In this document: one piece after another, positions 1 to 5,328 of the stretch
Layout of the letters: each line of letters starts with the position of its first letter
How positions within the stretch are numbered: position 1 is the stretch's first letter
NCBI RefSeq assembly: GCF_020829685.1
Contig: NZ_JAIVFR010000517.1
Span: 1-5,328, forward strand
Origin: Nostoc sp. CHAB 5715
GTDB taxonomy: Bacteria; Cyanobacteriota; Cyanobacteriia; Cyanobacteriales; Nostocaceae
Direction: 5' to 3'
DNA length: 5,328 nt
The notes under the pieces: generated by a model
The model's input: the letters and a program-made list of their open reading frames with translations, nothing else
The model's database searches: none
What the model was told of the DNA's origin: nothing
Program-made: the position numbers and the translations under genes

Positions 1-763
1 CCCGACTTAAGCCTGTGAGGTCTTGCAAAATTCGCAAAGCGCGATCGCGTAACTTTTGATTTGTTACCGCCACGTCTACCATGCGATTACCGTAAACTTT
101 GCCTAGTTTGACCATCACCCCAGTGGAAAGGATATTTAAAGCTAACTTCGTGACTGTACCAGCTTTCAGGCGAGTTGAGCCAGCGATTATTTCTGGCCCT
201 GTTAATAGGCGAATGTCAATATCAGCATCAAAGCTAACTTGTTCTGCGGGAACACAGGCGATAAAAATAGTAGCAGCTCCTCGCTGACGAGCAGCATGAA
301 GCGCACCGTGGACATAAGGCGTTGTTCCACCTGCGGTAATGCCAACTACGACATCTAGCTGGGTAATATGTCGCCCAGCGATCGCAGCCTCCCCATCTTC
401 GATGCTGTCTTCTAAATCTTCCGAACTGCGTACCAGTGCGCCAGCACCACCAGCAATAATCCCCTGTACCAACTCTGGGGGTGTACAAAAGGTAGGTGGA
501 CACTCAGCAGCATCTAACACCCCTAACCTGCCACTTGTGCCAGCACCAATGTAAAATAAGCGTCCTCCGTGGCGCAAACGCTCTGCGGTGCTATCAATTG
601 CTTGTGCCAACTGAATTTTCGCCGCCGCAACCGCCGCAACTGCTTTTTGGTCTTCGCTATTAAACAACTCCACCAATTCCAGAGAACTGAGCTGGTCTAA
701 GTTAAGACTGTTAGGATTTACCAGCTCGGTTAAAAGATGCCCACGTTCCTGCAAGTTTGTCAT
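1..763 (-). CDS. murQ: N-acetylmuramic acid 6-phosphate etherase MurQ, C-terminus outside window
   Basis: The frame gives 254 codons starting MTNLQERGHLLTELVNP and runs off the left edge; the family is about 300 residues, so roughly the last 50 are missing. MurQ cleaves the D-lactyl ether of MurNAc-6-phosphate to give GlcNAc-6-phosphate and D-lactate in cytoplasmic peptidoglycan recycling. It has one SIS sugar-phosphate isomerase-like domain. Visible motifs are the phosphosugar loop GAGTSGRLGVLDAAECPPTF (residues 73-92), SSEDLEDSIEDG (113-124), GITAGGTTPYVHGAL, and GSTRLKAGTVTKLALN followed by YGNRMVDV and TNQKLRDRA. By alignment to E. coli MurQ (catalytic E83 and E114), E87 and E118 should be the catalytic glutamates. 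The start is fixed by an in-frame TGA at 769-767, two codons upstream. The start codon lies inside a heptamer repeat array that also supplies a Shine-Dalgarno-like AAAGGA. It is codirectional with the DUF3110 gene 130 bp upstream and may share its transcript (inference). Family identification is very secure. Confidence 0.97.
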   Translation of the reverse strand, partial: MTNLQERGHLLTELVNPNSLNLDQLSSLELVELFNSEDQKAVAAVAAAKIQLAQAIDSTAERLRHGGRLFYIGAGTSGRLGVLDAAECPPTFCTPPELVQGIIAGGAGALVRSSEDLEDSIEDGEAAIAGRHITQLDVVVGITAGGTTPYVHGALHAARQRGAATIFIACVPAEQVSFDADIDIRLLTGPEIIAGSTRLKAGTVTKLALNILSTGVMVKLGKVYGNRMVDVAVTNQKLRDRALRILQDLTGLSR

Positions 764-815
764 TTGTCATTTGTCCTTTGTCATTTGTCCTTTGTCCGTT
801 GTCATTTGTCAGTTA
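760..815. repeat. Heptamer tandem array TCATTTG/TCCTTTG, 8 units
   Basis: Eight consecutive 7-nt units on the plus strand: TCATTTG (760), TCATTTG (767), TCCTTTG (774), TCATTTG (781), TCCTTTG (788), TCCGTTG (795), TCATTTG (802) and TCAGTTA (809). This is a short tandemly repeated repetitive (STRR) element of the kind described in heterocystous cyanobacteria. The first unit overlaps the murQ start codon. Read toward murQ, the units are CAAATGA and CAAAGGA, giving repeated ATG and AAAGGA words upstream of the gene. Confidence 0.95.
774..779 (-). promoter_or_regulatory. Ribosome binding site for murQ, made by repeat units
   Basis: On the minus strand AAAGGA ends 10 nt before the murQ ATG (763-761). 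It belongs to a CAAAGGA variant of the heptamer array; the sister units read CAAATGA. The spacing is slightly long but usable. A second AAAGGA occurs at 793-788. The ATG at 770-768 is closer (3 nt), which is too close for efficient use of this site. Assignment rests on sequence and spacing only. Confidence 0.5.
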
Positions 816-819
816 GCGA

Positions 820-889
820 CCAGTGACCAATAACCAATGACCAATGACCAATGACCAATGACCAATGACCAATGACCAATGACCAATGA
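820..889. repeat. Heptamer tandem array CCAATGA, 10 units
   Basis: Two variant units, CCAGTGA (820-826) and CCAATAA (827-833), are followed by eight perfect copies of CCAATGA (834-889). The complementary strand is a rotation of TTGGTCA, which from memory matches a described STRR class of Anabaena/Calothrix. The array ends 4 bp before the stop codon of the DUF3110 gene and is separated from the neighbouring array by 4 bp. Relative to that array it is inverted: the reverse complement of TCATTTG is CAAATGA, one base from CCAATGA. Confidence 0.95.
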
Positions 890-893
890 CTAA

Positions 894-1322
894 TTACAAC
901 AATCCTTCCAATTTGCGACGCATCTTCTCTAGTTCAGAATCAGACAATTCTGGTTCTTCTAGTGGCTGTTGATTGAGAGGGAAGGGGTCTTCAACAGTAT
1001 CCTCCTTCTGGGCATCTTCTTGCCAGTCGGTTTTTTCGACGTTAAGTTCTGGGGGAGTTACAACTAAATTGCTGTTTTCTGGGATAATTTCCCATTCATA
1101 TCCAGCATTTTCGCAAAATTCCTTGATTTCCTCAGCATCGATCGGCTCTGGTGTAGGTGAGGGAAAATCCTGAGCTTCTAACATCAGGGCAAAGCGGGTG
1201 GCGTCGTCTTCTGACTCGAACATCAGAATTTTATTGCGATCGCCTTCCCGAATGGTATGAATTCCCTCATTTTCCGTTCGAGCATTAAAAATTAACACAA
1301 AAACACGCATTGGTGTAATCAT
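894..1322 (-). CDS. DUF3110 domain-containing protein
   Basis: The 142-residue product carries a DUF3110-type core at about residues 5-55: MRVFVLIFNA, then NEGIHT, GDRNKILMFESEDDATRF and LEAQDFP. A second conserved-looking piece, EEIKEFCENAGYEWEIIPE (64-82), is followed by LVVTPPE. Residues 93-125 are an acidic, Pro/Gln-rich linker and 126-142 (LSDSELEKMRRKLEGLL) look like an amphipathic helix. No signal peptide or membrane segment is seen, so it should be soluble. DUF3110 has no established biochemical role that I know of; it occurs across cyanobacteria and in some plant plastid proteins. The start is uncertain: Met1 (1322-1320) and Met5 (1310-1308) are both possible, and Met5 begins the conserved core; neither has a good Shine-Dalgarno sequence. 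It is followed by the heptamer arrays and then murQ on the same strand, with no clear terminator between them. Confidence 0.9.
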   Translation of the reverse strand: MITPMRVFVLIFNARTENEGIHTIREGDRNKILMFESEDDATRFALMLEAQDFPSPTPEPIDAEEIKEFCENAGYEWEIIPENSNLVVTPPELNVEKTDWQEDAQKEDTVEDPFPLNQQPLEEPELSDSELEKMRRKLEGLL

Positions 1323-1346
1323 CTGTCTTTTTTAAGGTCTATCCAT

Positions 1347-1352
1347 ATTAAA
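1347..1352 (-). promoter_or_regulatory. Possible -10 box for the DUF3110 gene
   Basis: On the minus strand the word TTTAAT (5 of 6 matches to TATAAT) lies 24 nt before the Met1 codon, which would place transcription start about 15-20 nt upstream of the gene. There is no convincing -35 hexamer at 16-18 bp. This is a weak guess from sequence alone in AT-rich DNA. Confidence 0.2.
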
Positions 1353-1425
1353 GTTCTACGTTGTGCCTCAGCGAAAGTCATAGGAACAATTTTCACTCTC
1401 TTCGGATCAGATTTACCTGAAAACG

Positions 1426-1451
1426 CCAATATTATGAAGCATAAGTATTGG
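1426..1451. promoter_or_regulatory. Imperfect palindrome, possible operator or RNA hairpin
   Basis: The left arm CCAATATTATG (1426-1436) and right arm CATAAGTATTGG (1440-1451) pair completely except for one unpaired G in the right arm, around an AAG centre. It is not followed by a T-run on either strand, so it does not look like an intrinsic terminator. Its position between divergent genes fits a regulator-binding site or a hairpin in a leader. No known cyanobacterial operator is recognised. Confidence 0.45.
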
Positions 1452-1550
1452 ATTAAGCAAATACCGTAACTCAACCAATGGGGTCTTTGGTTTAGTTGGC
1501 GTATCCTGGAAATGGCATACTGAATCAGCGTGCCAGTTAATGCTTGTGTG

Positions 1551-1568
1551 TGCCAGCGACATCTGGCA
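1551..1568. promoter_or_regulatory. Perfect 6-bp inverted repeat upstream of tamB
   Basis: TGCCAG (1551-1556) and CTGGCA (1563-1568) pair around the 6-nt loop CGACAT, 19 nt before the tamB ATG. A third copy, TGCCAG, sits at 1531-1536 in direct orientation, exactly 20 bp from the 1551 copy, or about two helical turns. This could be an operator with several half-sites or a 5' leader hairpin. Short inverted repeats also arise by chance, so the functional call is tentative. Confidence 0.35.
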
Positions 1569-1587
1569 ATTAATAATGTAAAAGCAA

Positions 1588-4500
1588 ATGACTAAATCTC
1601 CCAATCAAGATATTCCCTCACCGTGTCCTATCCACAAGCGTCTATGGTTGCTGGTGTTGAGTCGGGGTAGCATTGCTTTGGGCGGACTTTTGCTGTTAGG
1701 AGTTATTGTCGGTATTTGTCGGTTGTGGACTTTTGTCCAAACAGAGTTAACGCCTTTAGCACAACAAAGTCTCACTACTACACTCAACCGTCCGGTAAAA
1801 CTGGGAAAAGTCACACAATTTTCGTTAACGGGAGTGCAATTTGGGGCTTCAGCTATCCCAGCGACATCCACAGATCCAGATCGGGCCGTAGTAGAAGCTG
1901 TAGAGGTGGGTTTTGACCCGTTACAACTAATCTTTAACCGCCATCTAAAGCTAGATGTTACCTTAGTCAACCCAGATATTTATATTGAACAGGATAACCA
2001 AGGGCGCTGGGTTTCCACTAATATAGCGTCGTCGCGTAAAGACGCCGCTATTAAAACCGATTTAGACAAATTATGGTTTCGCAATGCCAAGCTGACATTG
2101 ATGCCAAGGAGAGCAGGGGGAGATGAGGGAGCAGGGGGAGCAGGGGGAGCAAGGGGAGATGAGGGAGTAGGGGGAGCAGGGGGAGCAGGGGGAGATGAGG
2201 GATCAAGATCCCCCTCATCCCCCTCATCCCCCTCATCCCCCTCATCCCCCTCATCCCCCGTAACATTTTCTCAACTGAACGGTTCTGCCCAACTTTTAGC
2301 AAATAACCAGTTGATCAGGTTTGATGTGGGGGGGCAAGCAGACAGTGGTGGCAGTATTTCTATTCAGGGAGAGACGCGTTCTAGGGTGCTAGCAGGGAAC
2401 TTTCAAGTGCGATCGCAAGACTTCCTGGTTGCGGATATTTCTCGGTTAATTAAGTTACCAGTGAACTTACAGGCGGGTCGAGCCAATGGCGACTTGTTAG
2501 TTAGGTTAACACCAGGACAGCGAACTTTATTGTTTGGCAGCGCTGTTGTGCAAGGCGTAACAGTTCAAATACCTAAAGTCCCGCAACTGTTGAGCAATAG
2601 CCAAGGAAATCTTCGCTTCCAGGGAACGGAGTTGCAGTTAAACAATGTTACTAGCAACTACGGCAAAATTCCCTTAGTGGCTACGGGAATCATCGACAAT
2701 CAAGCAGGCTTTAAGTTGGCAGCGCGTGTAAATGCGGTGAGTTTGGCTAATGCCCAAGAGACTCTCAAGGTAAAACTACCTGTGCCGATCGCTGGACAAG
2801 TACAAGCTGATTTGCAGATTACTGGATCAACTACCCAACCAATTCTCTCAGGCACAGTTGCCACAATCCAAACTGCTCGGATTGATAAAGTTGATTTTAA
2901 TACCATTAGTAGTAAGTTTGAACTTGCTACTAGTTCCTCTTTAATTACCCTGAAAGATATTCAAGGTAAAGCTAAAGTTGGTGCTGAAATTACGGGCGCT
3001 GGCACAATTCAACTCGGTAAAAACCCTCAACTGGATATAAATTTTGCTGCCAAGAATGTTCCAGGGGATGCGATCGCAAAAGTTTATGAAATAACACCCA
3101 ACTTTCAAATTGGCAATGTCTCAGGTACAGCCCAACTAACTGGCGCTCCCACCAATGTCCAAACTGCGGTACAATATCAAGCTCCTAACGGAACTTACCC
3201 TGGAACGGGTGAAGTTGCAATTGCTCCAAATCGCAATGTCTCTTTCCGCAATGTGGCTCTGAATGTAAGTGGTGGTACTGTCCGGGCAACTGGTAGTTAC
3301 GCCAATCAGCGTTGGCAAGCTGTGGCTGTTGCCTCTGGGGTAAAATTGCAACCCTTTGTAGACAAAAGTCAACTGCAAAATGTCTCTTTGGCAGAAGCAC
3401 AGTTTAATGGTCGTCTCATTCTCTCAGGCAGCACAGCACCATTTAAAATTGCCACGATTCGCACTGATGGTGGAGGAGTTCAAATTGGTGGCGGCACAGT
3501 TGCAGTTTCTAATATCCAACTGCAAGACCAAAGCTTCTCTGCTCAACTTGTAGCTAATGGTGTGCGGTTGGGACAAATATTGAAACAGTCTCCCCCAGCT
3601 TTAAATAACCCATTGGCGGGTACGTTCCAAATCGCAGGCAACAGAGATAATTTCAGCCTAAAAACCCTCCGTGGCAGTGGCGAGGGTCGCCTTGCTATTG
3701 GCGATGGTACGGTTAGAGCCTCTAATATTCAAGTGGCGAATGGTGTCTATCAGGCGCAAGTTCAAGCAAATAATGTGCCTGTGCAGCAGTTGGCAACACT
3801 ACCAAAGCAGTTCCAGGGAGCGTTAACTGGTCAGTTCAACGTCGCGGGTTCTGTTGATTCTTTTAAGCTGCAAACTATTCAAGCCAACGGTCAAGCGCAG
3901 GTAAATGTTGCGCGTGGGACTATTACAGCCTCTAATGTCCAAGTGGCGAATGGTGTATATCAGGCGCAAGTTCAAGCAAATAATGTCCCGTTGCAGCAGT
4001 TAGCAGTAGTACCACCGCAGTTGGGAGGGACGTTAACTGGTCAAGCAAACGTGGCGGGTTCTGTTGAGTCGTTCCAACCGCAAACTATCCAAGCCAGTGG
4101 TCAGGGACGGGTGAATCTTGCAGGTGGAACGATCGCAGCCTCTAATATCCAATTGGCTAATGGTCGCTATCAAGCTGTAGTTAATGCTGATGGTGTGCAA
4201 TTAAATCGGTTAAATCAGCAATTGCGGGGTCGGTTTGGCGGTCAGTTGCAATTAGCTGGCACATTTGGATCATCCAAATTAGCTGATGTACGTGCTGCTG
4301 GACAGGTGCAATTATCCCAAGGTTTCCCTGGTCTTGAACAACCCCTGACGGCTGCGATCGCTTGGAGTGGTGAAAGGCTTACCATTGAGCGAGCAACTGC
4401 TCCCGGATTAAGTGTGACTGGTAACATATTAGCCAATGCAAGAAAGGCAGGTATACCGGAAATTACTGCCCTAAATCTCAACGTTCAAGCGCAGAATTAC

Positions 4501-5328
4501 AACTTAAAACAGTTACCGATCAATCTTCCTAATCAGGTTGCTGTGGCGGGGAGCGTAGATTTTAATGGTCAAATCACTGGTAAACTGCCCTTGACAAATG
4601 TGGTAGGGCAAATTAATTTACGAGACTTGGTTGTTCAAAATATTGCTTTTGAGCCGTTGTTAACTGGAAACATCGATTCAGCACAGGGACGCGGTTTAAA
4701 TTTGAACTTGGCAGGAAATAGAGATCGCCTGGCCTTCAATTTAGATGCCAATAATCGCCCGAAATCCTTCTTAGTAAAATGGCAGCAAGCATCAGCTATA
4801 GGTAATGTTCAAGGGAATGATTGGGCGCTCAAAGTTGCAAATTTCCCCTTACAAATATTGAATTTGACTCCACCAGCAATTGCTCAACTGGGTACTGGTA
4901 AGATAGCTGGCTTGTTAACAGGGGATTTGCTATTTAATCAGCAGACATTGGCAGCTACAGGGAATCTAGCGATCGCTAATCCGCAAATTGGCCGGCTTCG
5001 GGGCGATCGAATAGCTGCTCAATTTCGCTACAGTGATGGGAAAGGCACAGTTACGAGTAGCGAATTTGTCAAAGGCAAAAGTAGCTACGCCCTTGTCGGT
5101 ACTTTTGCTCAAAGCTCTAAAGGGCCTCAACTACAAGGTAAACTGAACGTCAACCAGGGAGAGATCCAAGATGTTCTAACTGTAGCGCAGATATTTGATT
5201 TACAAAACTTGCCAGGTGGTTCAGCAGAAATCTACGGCACAGCAGAGGATTTAACCACCACCCCCCAAGGAGCGCCAAATCAACCTTTATTAACCCAAAT
5301 CCAACGATTTTCTGAAATTGAAGCTTTG
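1588..5328 (+). CDS. tamB: TamB/AsmA-like translocation and assembly module protein, N-terminal 1247 residues
   Basis: One frame stays open from ATG 1588 to the right edge (1247 codons, no stop), so the C-terminal TamB (DUF490) domain lies outside. An in-frame TAA at 1579-1581 makes this the first possible ATG; no clear Shine-Dalgarno sequence is seen. After a short cytoplasmic tail ([18 protein letters not shown]), about residues 28-50 form one membrane anchor. Residues 54-145 resemble the AsmA-like start of the family ([44 protein letters not shown]). The rest is beta-rich, with repeated short strand motifs expected to form the long lipid-groove/taco fold spanning the periplasm. TamB-family proteins partner with Omp85 proteins (TamA in proteobacteria) or move lipids; the plant homologue TIC236 links the two plastid envelopes. 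Oddities are the in-frame 9-nt arrays encoding residues 174-224 and the 70-residue modules at 640-912. The family call is strong; the exact role in this organism is inferred. Confidence 0.93.
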   Translation, partial: MTKSPNQDIPSPCPIHKRLWLLVLSRGSIALGGLLLLGVIVGICRLWTFVQTELTPLAQQSLTTTLNRPVKLGKVTQFSLTGVQFGASAIPATSTDPDRAVVEAVEVGFDPLQLIFNRHLKLDVTLVNPDIYIEQDNQGRWVSTNIASSRKDAAIKTDLDKLWFRNAKLTLMPRRAGGDEGAGGAGGARGDEGVGGAGGAGGDEGSRSPSSPSSPSSPSSPSSPVTFSQLNGSAQLLANNQLIRFDVGGQADSGGSISIQGETRSRVLAGNFQVRSQDFLVADISRLIKLPVNLQAGRANGDLLVRLTPGQRTLLFGSAVVQGVTVQIPKVPQLLSNSQGNLRFQGTELQLNNVTSNYGKIPLVATGIIDNQAGFKLAARVNAVSLANAQETLKVKLPVPIAGQVQADLQITGSTTQPILSGTVATIQTARIDKVDFNTISSKFELATSSSLITLKDIQGKAKVGAEITGAGTIQLGKNPQLDINFAAKNVPGDAIAKVYEITPNFQIGNVSGTAQLTGAPTNVQTAVQYQAPNGTYPGTGEVAIAPNRNVSFRNVALNVSGGTVRATGSYANQRWQAVAVASGVKLQPFVDKSQLQNVSLAEAQFNGRLILSGSTAPFKIATIRTDGGGVQIGGGTVAVSNIQLQDQSFSAQLVANGVRLGQILKQSPPALNNPLAGTFQIAGNRDNFSLKTLRGSGEGRLAIGDGTVRASNIQVANGVYQAQVQANNVPVQQLATLPKQFQGALTGQFNVAGSVDSFKLQTIQANGQAQVNVARGTITASNVQVANGVYQAQVQANNVPLQQLAVVPPQLGGTLTGQANVAGSVESFQPQTIQASGQGRVNLAGGTIAASNIQLANGRYQAVVNADGVQLNRLNQQLRGRFGGQLQLAGTFGSSKLADVRAAGQVQLSQGFPGLEQPLTAAIAWSGERLTIERATAPGLSVTGNILANARKAGIPEITALNLNVQAQNYNLKQLPINLPNQVAVAGSVDFNGQITGKLPLTNVVGQINLRDLVVQNIAFEPLLTGNIDSAQGRGLNLNLAGNRDRLAFNLDANNRPKSFLVKWQQASAIGNVQGNDWALKVANFPLQILNLTPPAIAQLGTGKIAGLLTGDLLFNQQTLAATGNLAIANPQIGRLRGDRIAAQFRYSDGKGTVTSSEFVKGKSSYALVGTFAQSSKGPQLQGKLNVNQGEIQDVLTVAQIFDLQNLPGGSAEIYGTAEDLTTTPQGAPNQPLLTQIQRFSEIEAL
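2107..2205 (+). repeat. G-rich 9-nt tandem array inside tamB, about 11 units
   Basis: Units of the GGGGGAGCA type follow one another in exact 9-nt register: a degenerate AGGAGAGCA at 2107, then ten units from 2116 with variants GGGGGAGAT, GAGGGAGCA, GAGGGAGTA and GAGGGATCA. There is a higher-order period of 36 bp (GGGGGAGAT or AGGGGAGAT at 2116, 2152 and 2188). It contains ten runs of three or more G within 86 bp. It encodes residues 174-206, made of Gly, Ala, Asp and Glu with a few Arg and Val. Similar G-rich tandem repeats are usually met between genes in filamentous cyanobacteria. Confidence 0.93.
2210..2259 (+). repeat. C-rich 9-nt tandem array inside tamB, CCCCCTCAT
   Basis: Five perfect copies of CCCCCTCAT plus a final CCCCC, encoding repeated Ser-Ser-Pro up to residue 224. 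Its reverse complement, built on GGGGGATGA, is close to the preceding G-rich array, so the two form inverted arms that meet at GGGATC-AA-GATCCC (2199-2212). The 9-nt period preserves the frame whatever the copy number. After it the ordinary TamB sequence resumes with [13 protein letters not shown]. Confidence 0.95.
3505..4323 (+). repeat. Four degenerate 70-residue modules within TamB
   Basis: Units begin at 3505, 3718, 3928 and 4138 (spacing 213, 210 and 210 bp; residues 640, 711, 781 and 851). Each starts with a version of ASNIQVANG, continues through [14 protein letters not shown] and ends with LTGQ-NVAGSV, a QTIQA segment and GQ-VN/GTI. Units 2 and 3 are closest: 3730-3776 and 3940-3986 are identical over 47 bp except for one base. 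Unit 4 is more diverged and shorter. The modules probably represent repeated turns of the beta-sheet groove. Confidence 0.85.

Larger units (their letters stand above)
1323..1587. other. Divergent intergenic region between the DUF3110 gene and tamB
   Basis: This 265-bp stretch must hold the promoters of both divergent genes. No coding frame here looks like a real protein. Visible structures are an imperfect palindrome at 1426-1451, an AACCAA/TTGGTT inverted pair (1473-1478 and 1487-1492), TGCCAG at 1531 and again at 1551, a TGCCAG/CTGGCA hairpin at 1551-1568, and the start-stop word ATGTAA at 1576-1581. No strong paired -35/-10 box facing tamB is apparent. TTGGCG at 1496 is followed after 16 bp by the poor match TACTGA, and AATAAT at 1572-1577 is a good -10 word without a properly spaced -35. 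Confidence 0.8.
41..4976. repeat. HIP1 octamers GCGATCGC, seven dispersed sites
   Basis: Perfect palindromes GCGATCGC occur at 41-48 and 378-385 (murQ), 1236-1243 (DUF3110 gene), and 2409-2416, 3070-3077, 4354-4361 and 4969-4976 (tamB). Less than one would be expected by chance in a window this size. All are inside genes, none in the intergenic region or the tandem arrays. This highly iterated palindrome is a hallmark of many cyanobacterial genomes; its role is not settled. The entry spans the first to last site and does not mean a continuous element. Confidence 0.95.

Noticed and set aside
760..889. CRISPR array
   Set aside because: The units are 7 nt and directly adjacent with no unique spacers; this is a simple tandem repeat.
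760..893. Intrinsic terminator after the DUF3110 gene
   Set aside because: The inverted heptamers mismatch about once or more per unit and no T-run follows a compact GC stem on the minus strand.
1413..1604. Minus-strand 63-residue frame in the divergent intergenic region
   Set aside because: It starts inside tamB, runs through the palindromes, has no recognisable motif or ribosome binding site, and ends without relation to any neighbour.
2107..2259. MITE or insertion sequence within tamB
   Set aside because: There is no transposase, no defined terminal inverted repeat and no target-site duplication; the structure is fully explained by 9-nt tandem units in two orientations.
2051..2302. Minus-strand 83-residue frame with repeated Gly-Met-Arg and Leu-Pro-Leu units
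   Set aside because: It is the antisense reading of the 9-nt arrays in tamB; the repeat period keeps every frame open, so the open frame is not evidence of a gene.
3136..3400. Two overlapping minus-strand frames opposite tamB
   Set aside because: They lie wholly antisense to the TamB coding frame, overlap each other in different phases and show no protein-like pattern.
1588..5328. tamB as a pseudogene disrupted by repeats
   Set aside because: The frame is continuous for 1247 codons through both the low-complexity insert and the module repeats, so there is no sign of disruption within the window.

Overview
The window looks like chromosomal DNA from a filamentous, Nostoc-like cyanobacterium. 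Three things point there: seven copies of the octamer GCGATCGC (HIP1), heptamer tandem arrays of the STRR kind known from heterocystous cyanobacteria, and a DUF3110 gene, a family largely confined to cyanobacteria and plants. No tRNA, rRNA, CRISPR array, insertion sequence, phage gene or toxin/defence gene is visible.

Layout. On the minus strand, positions 1-763 hold most of murQ (N-acetylmuramic acid 6-phosphate etherase), whose C-terminus lies outside the window. Upstream of it, 760-889 is a block of two heptamer arrays in opposite orientation, which reaches into the murQ start codon. Positions 894-1322 encode a 142-residue DUF3110 protein, codirectional with murQ. Positions 1323-1587 are a divergent intergenic region with several inverted repeats. 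From 1588 to the right edge one uninterrupted plus-strand frame of 1247 codons encodes the N-terminal part of a large TamB/AsmA-like envelope protein; its C-terminus and stop are beyond the window.

Two features stand out inside tamB. At 2107-2259 a G-rich 9-nt array followed by an inverted C-rich 9-nt array adds about 51 low-complexity residues (Gly/Ala/Asp/Glu, then Ser/Ser/Pro) without breaking the frame. At 3505-4323 there are four degenerate protein modules of about 70 residues, two of which share a 47-bp stretch with one mismatch, indicating recent duplication or gene conversion.

Functionally, MurQ (cytoplasmic cell-wall sugar recycling) and TamB (bridging inner and outer membranes for envelope assembly or lipid transport) both concern the envelope, but they are divergently arranged and nothing in the sequence proves joint regulation. 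I see no new multi-gene system. The main novelty is how small tandem repeats have entered functional sites: a translation start in murQ and a coding loop in tamB.
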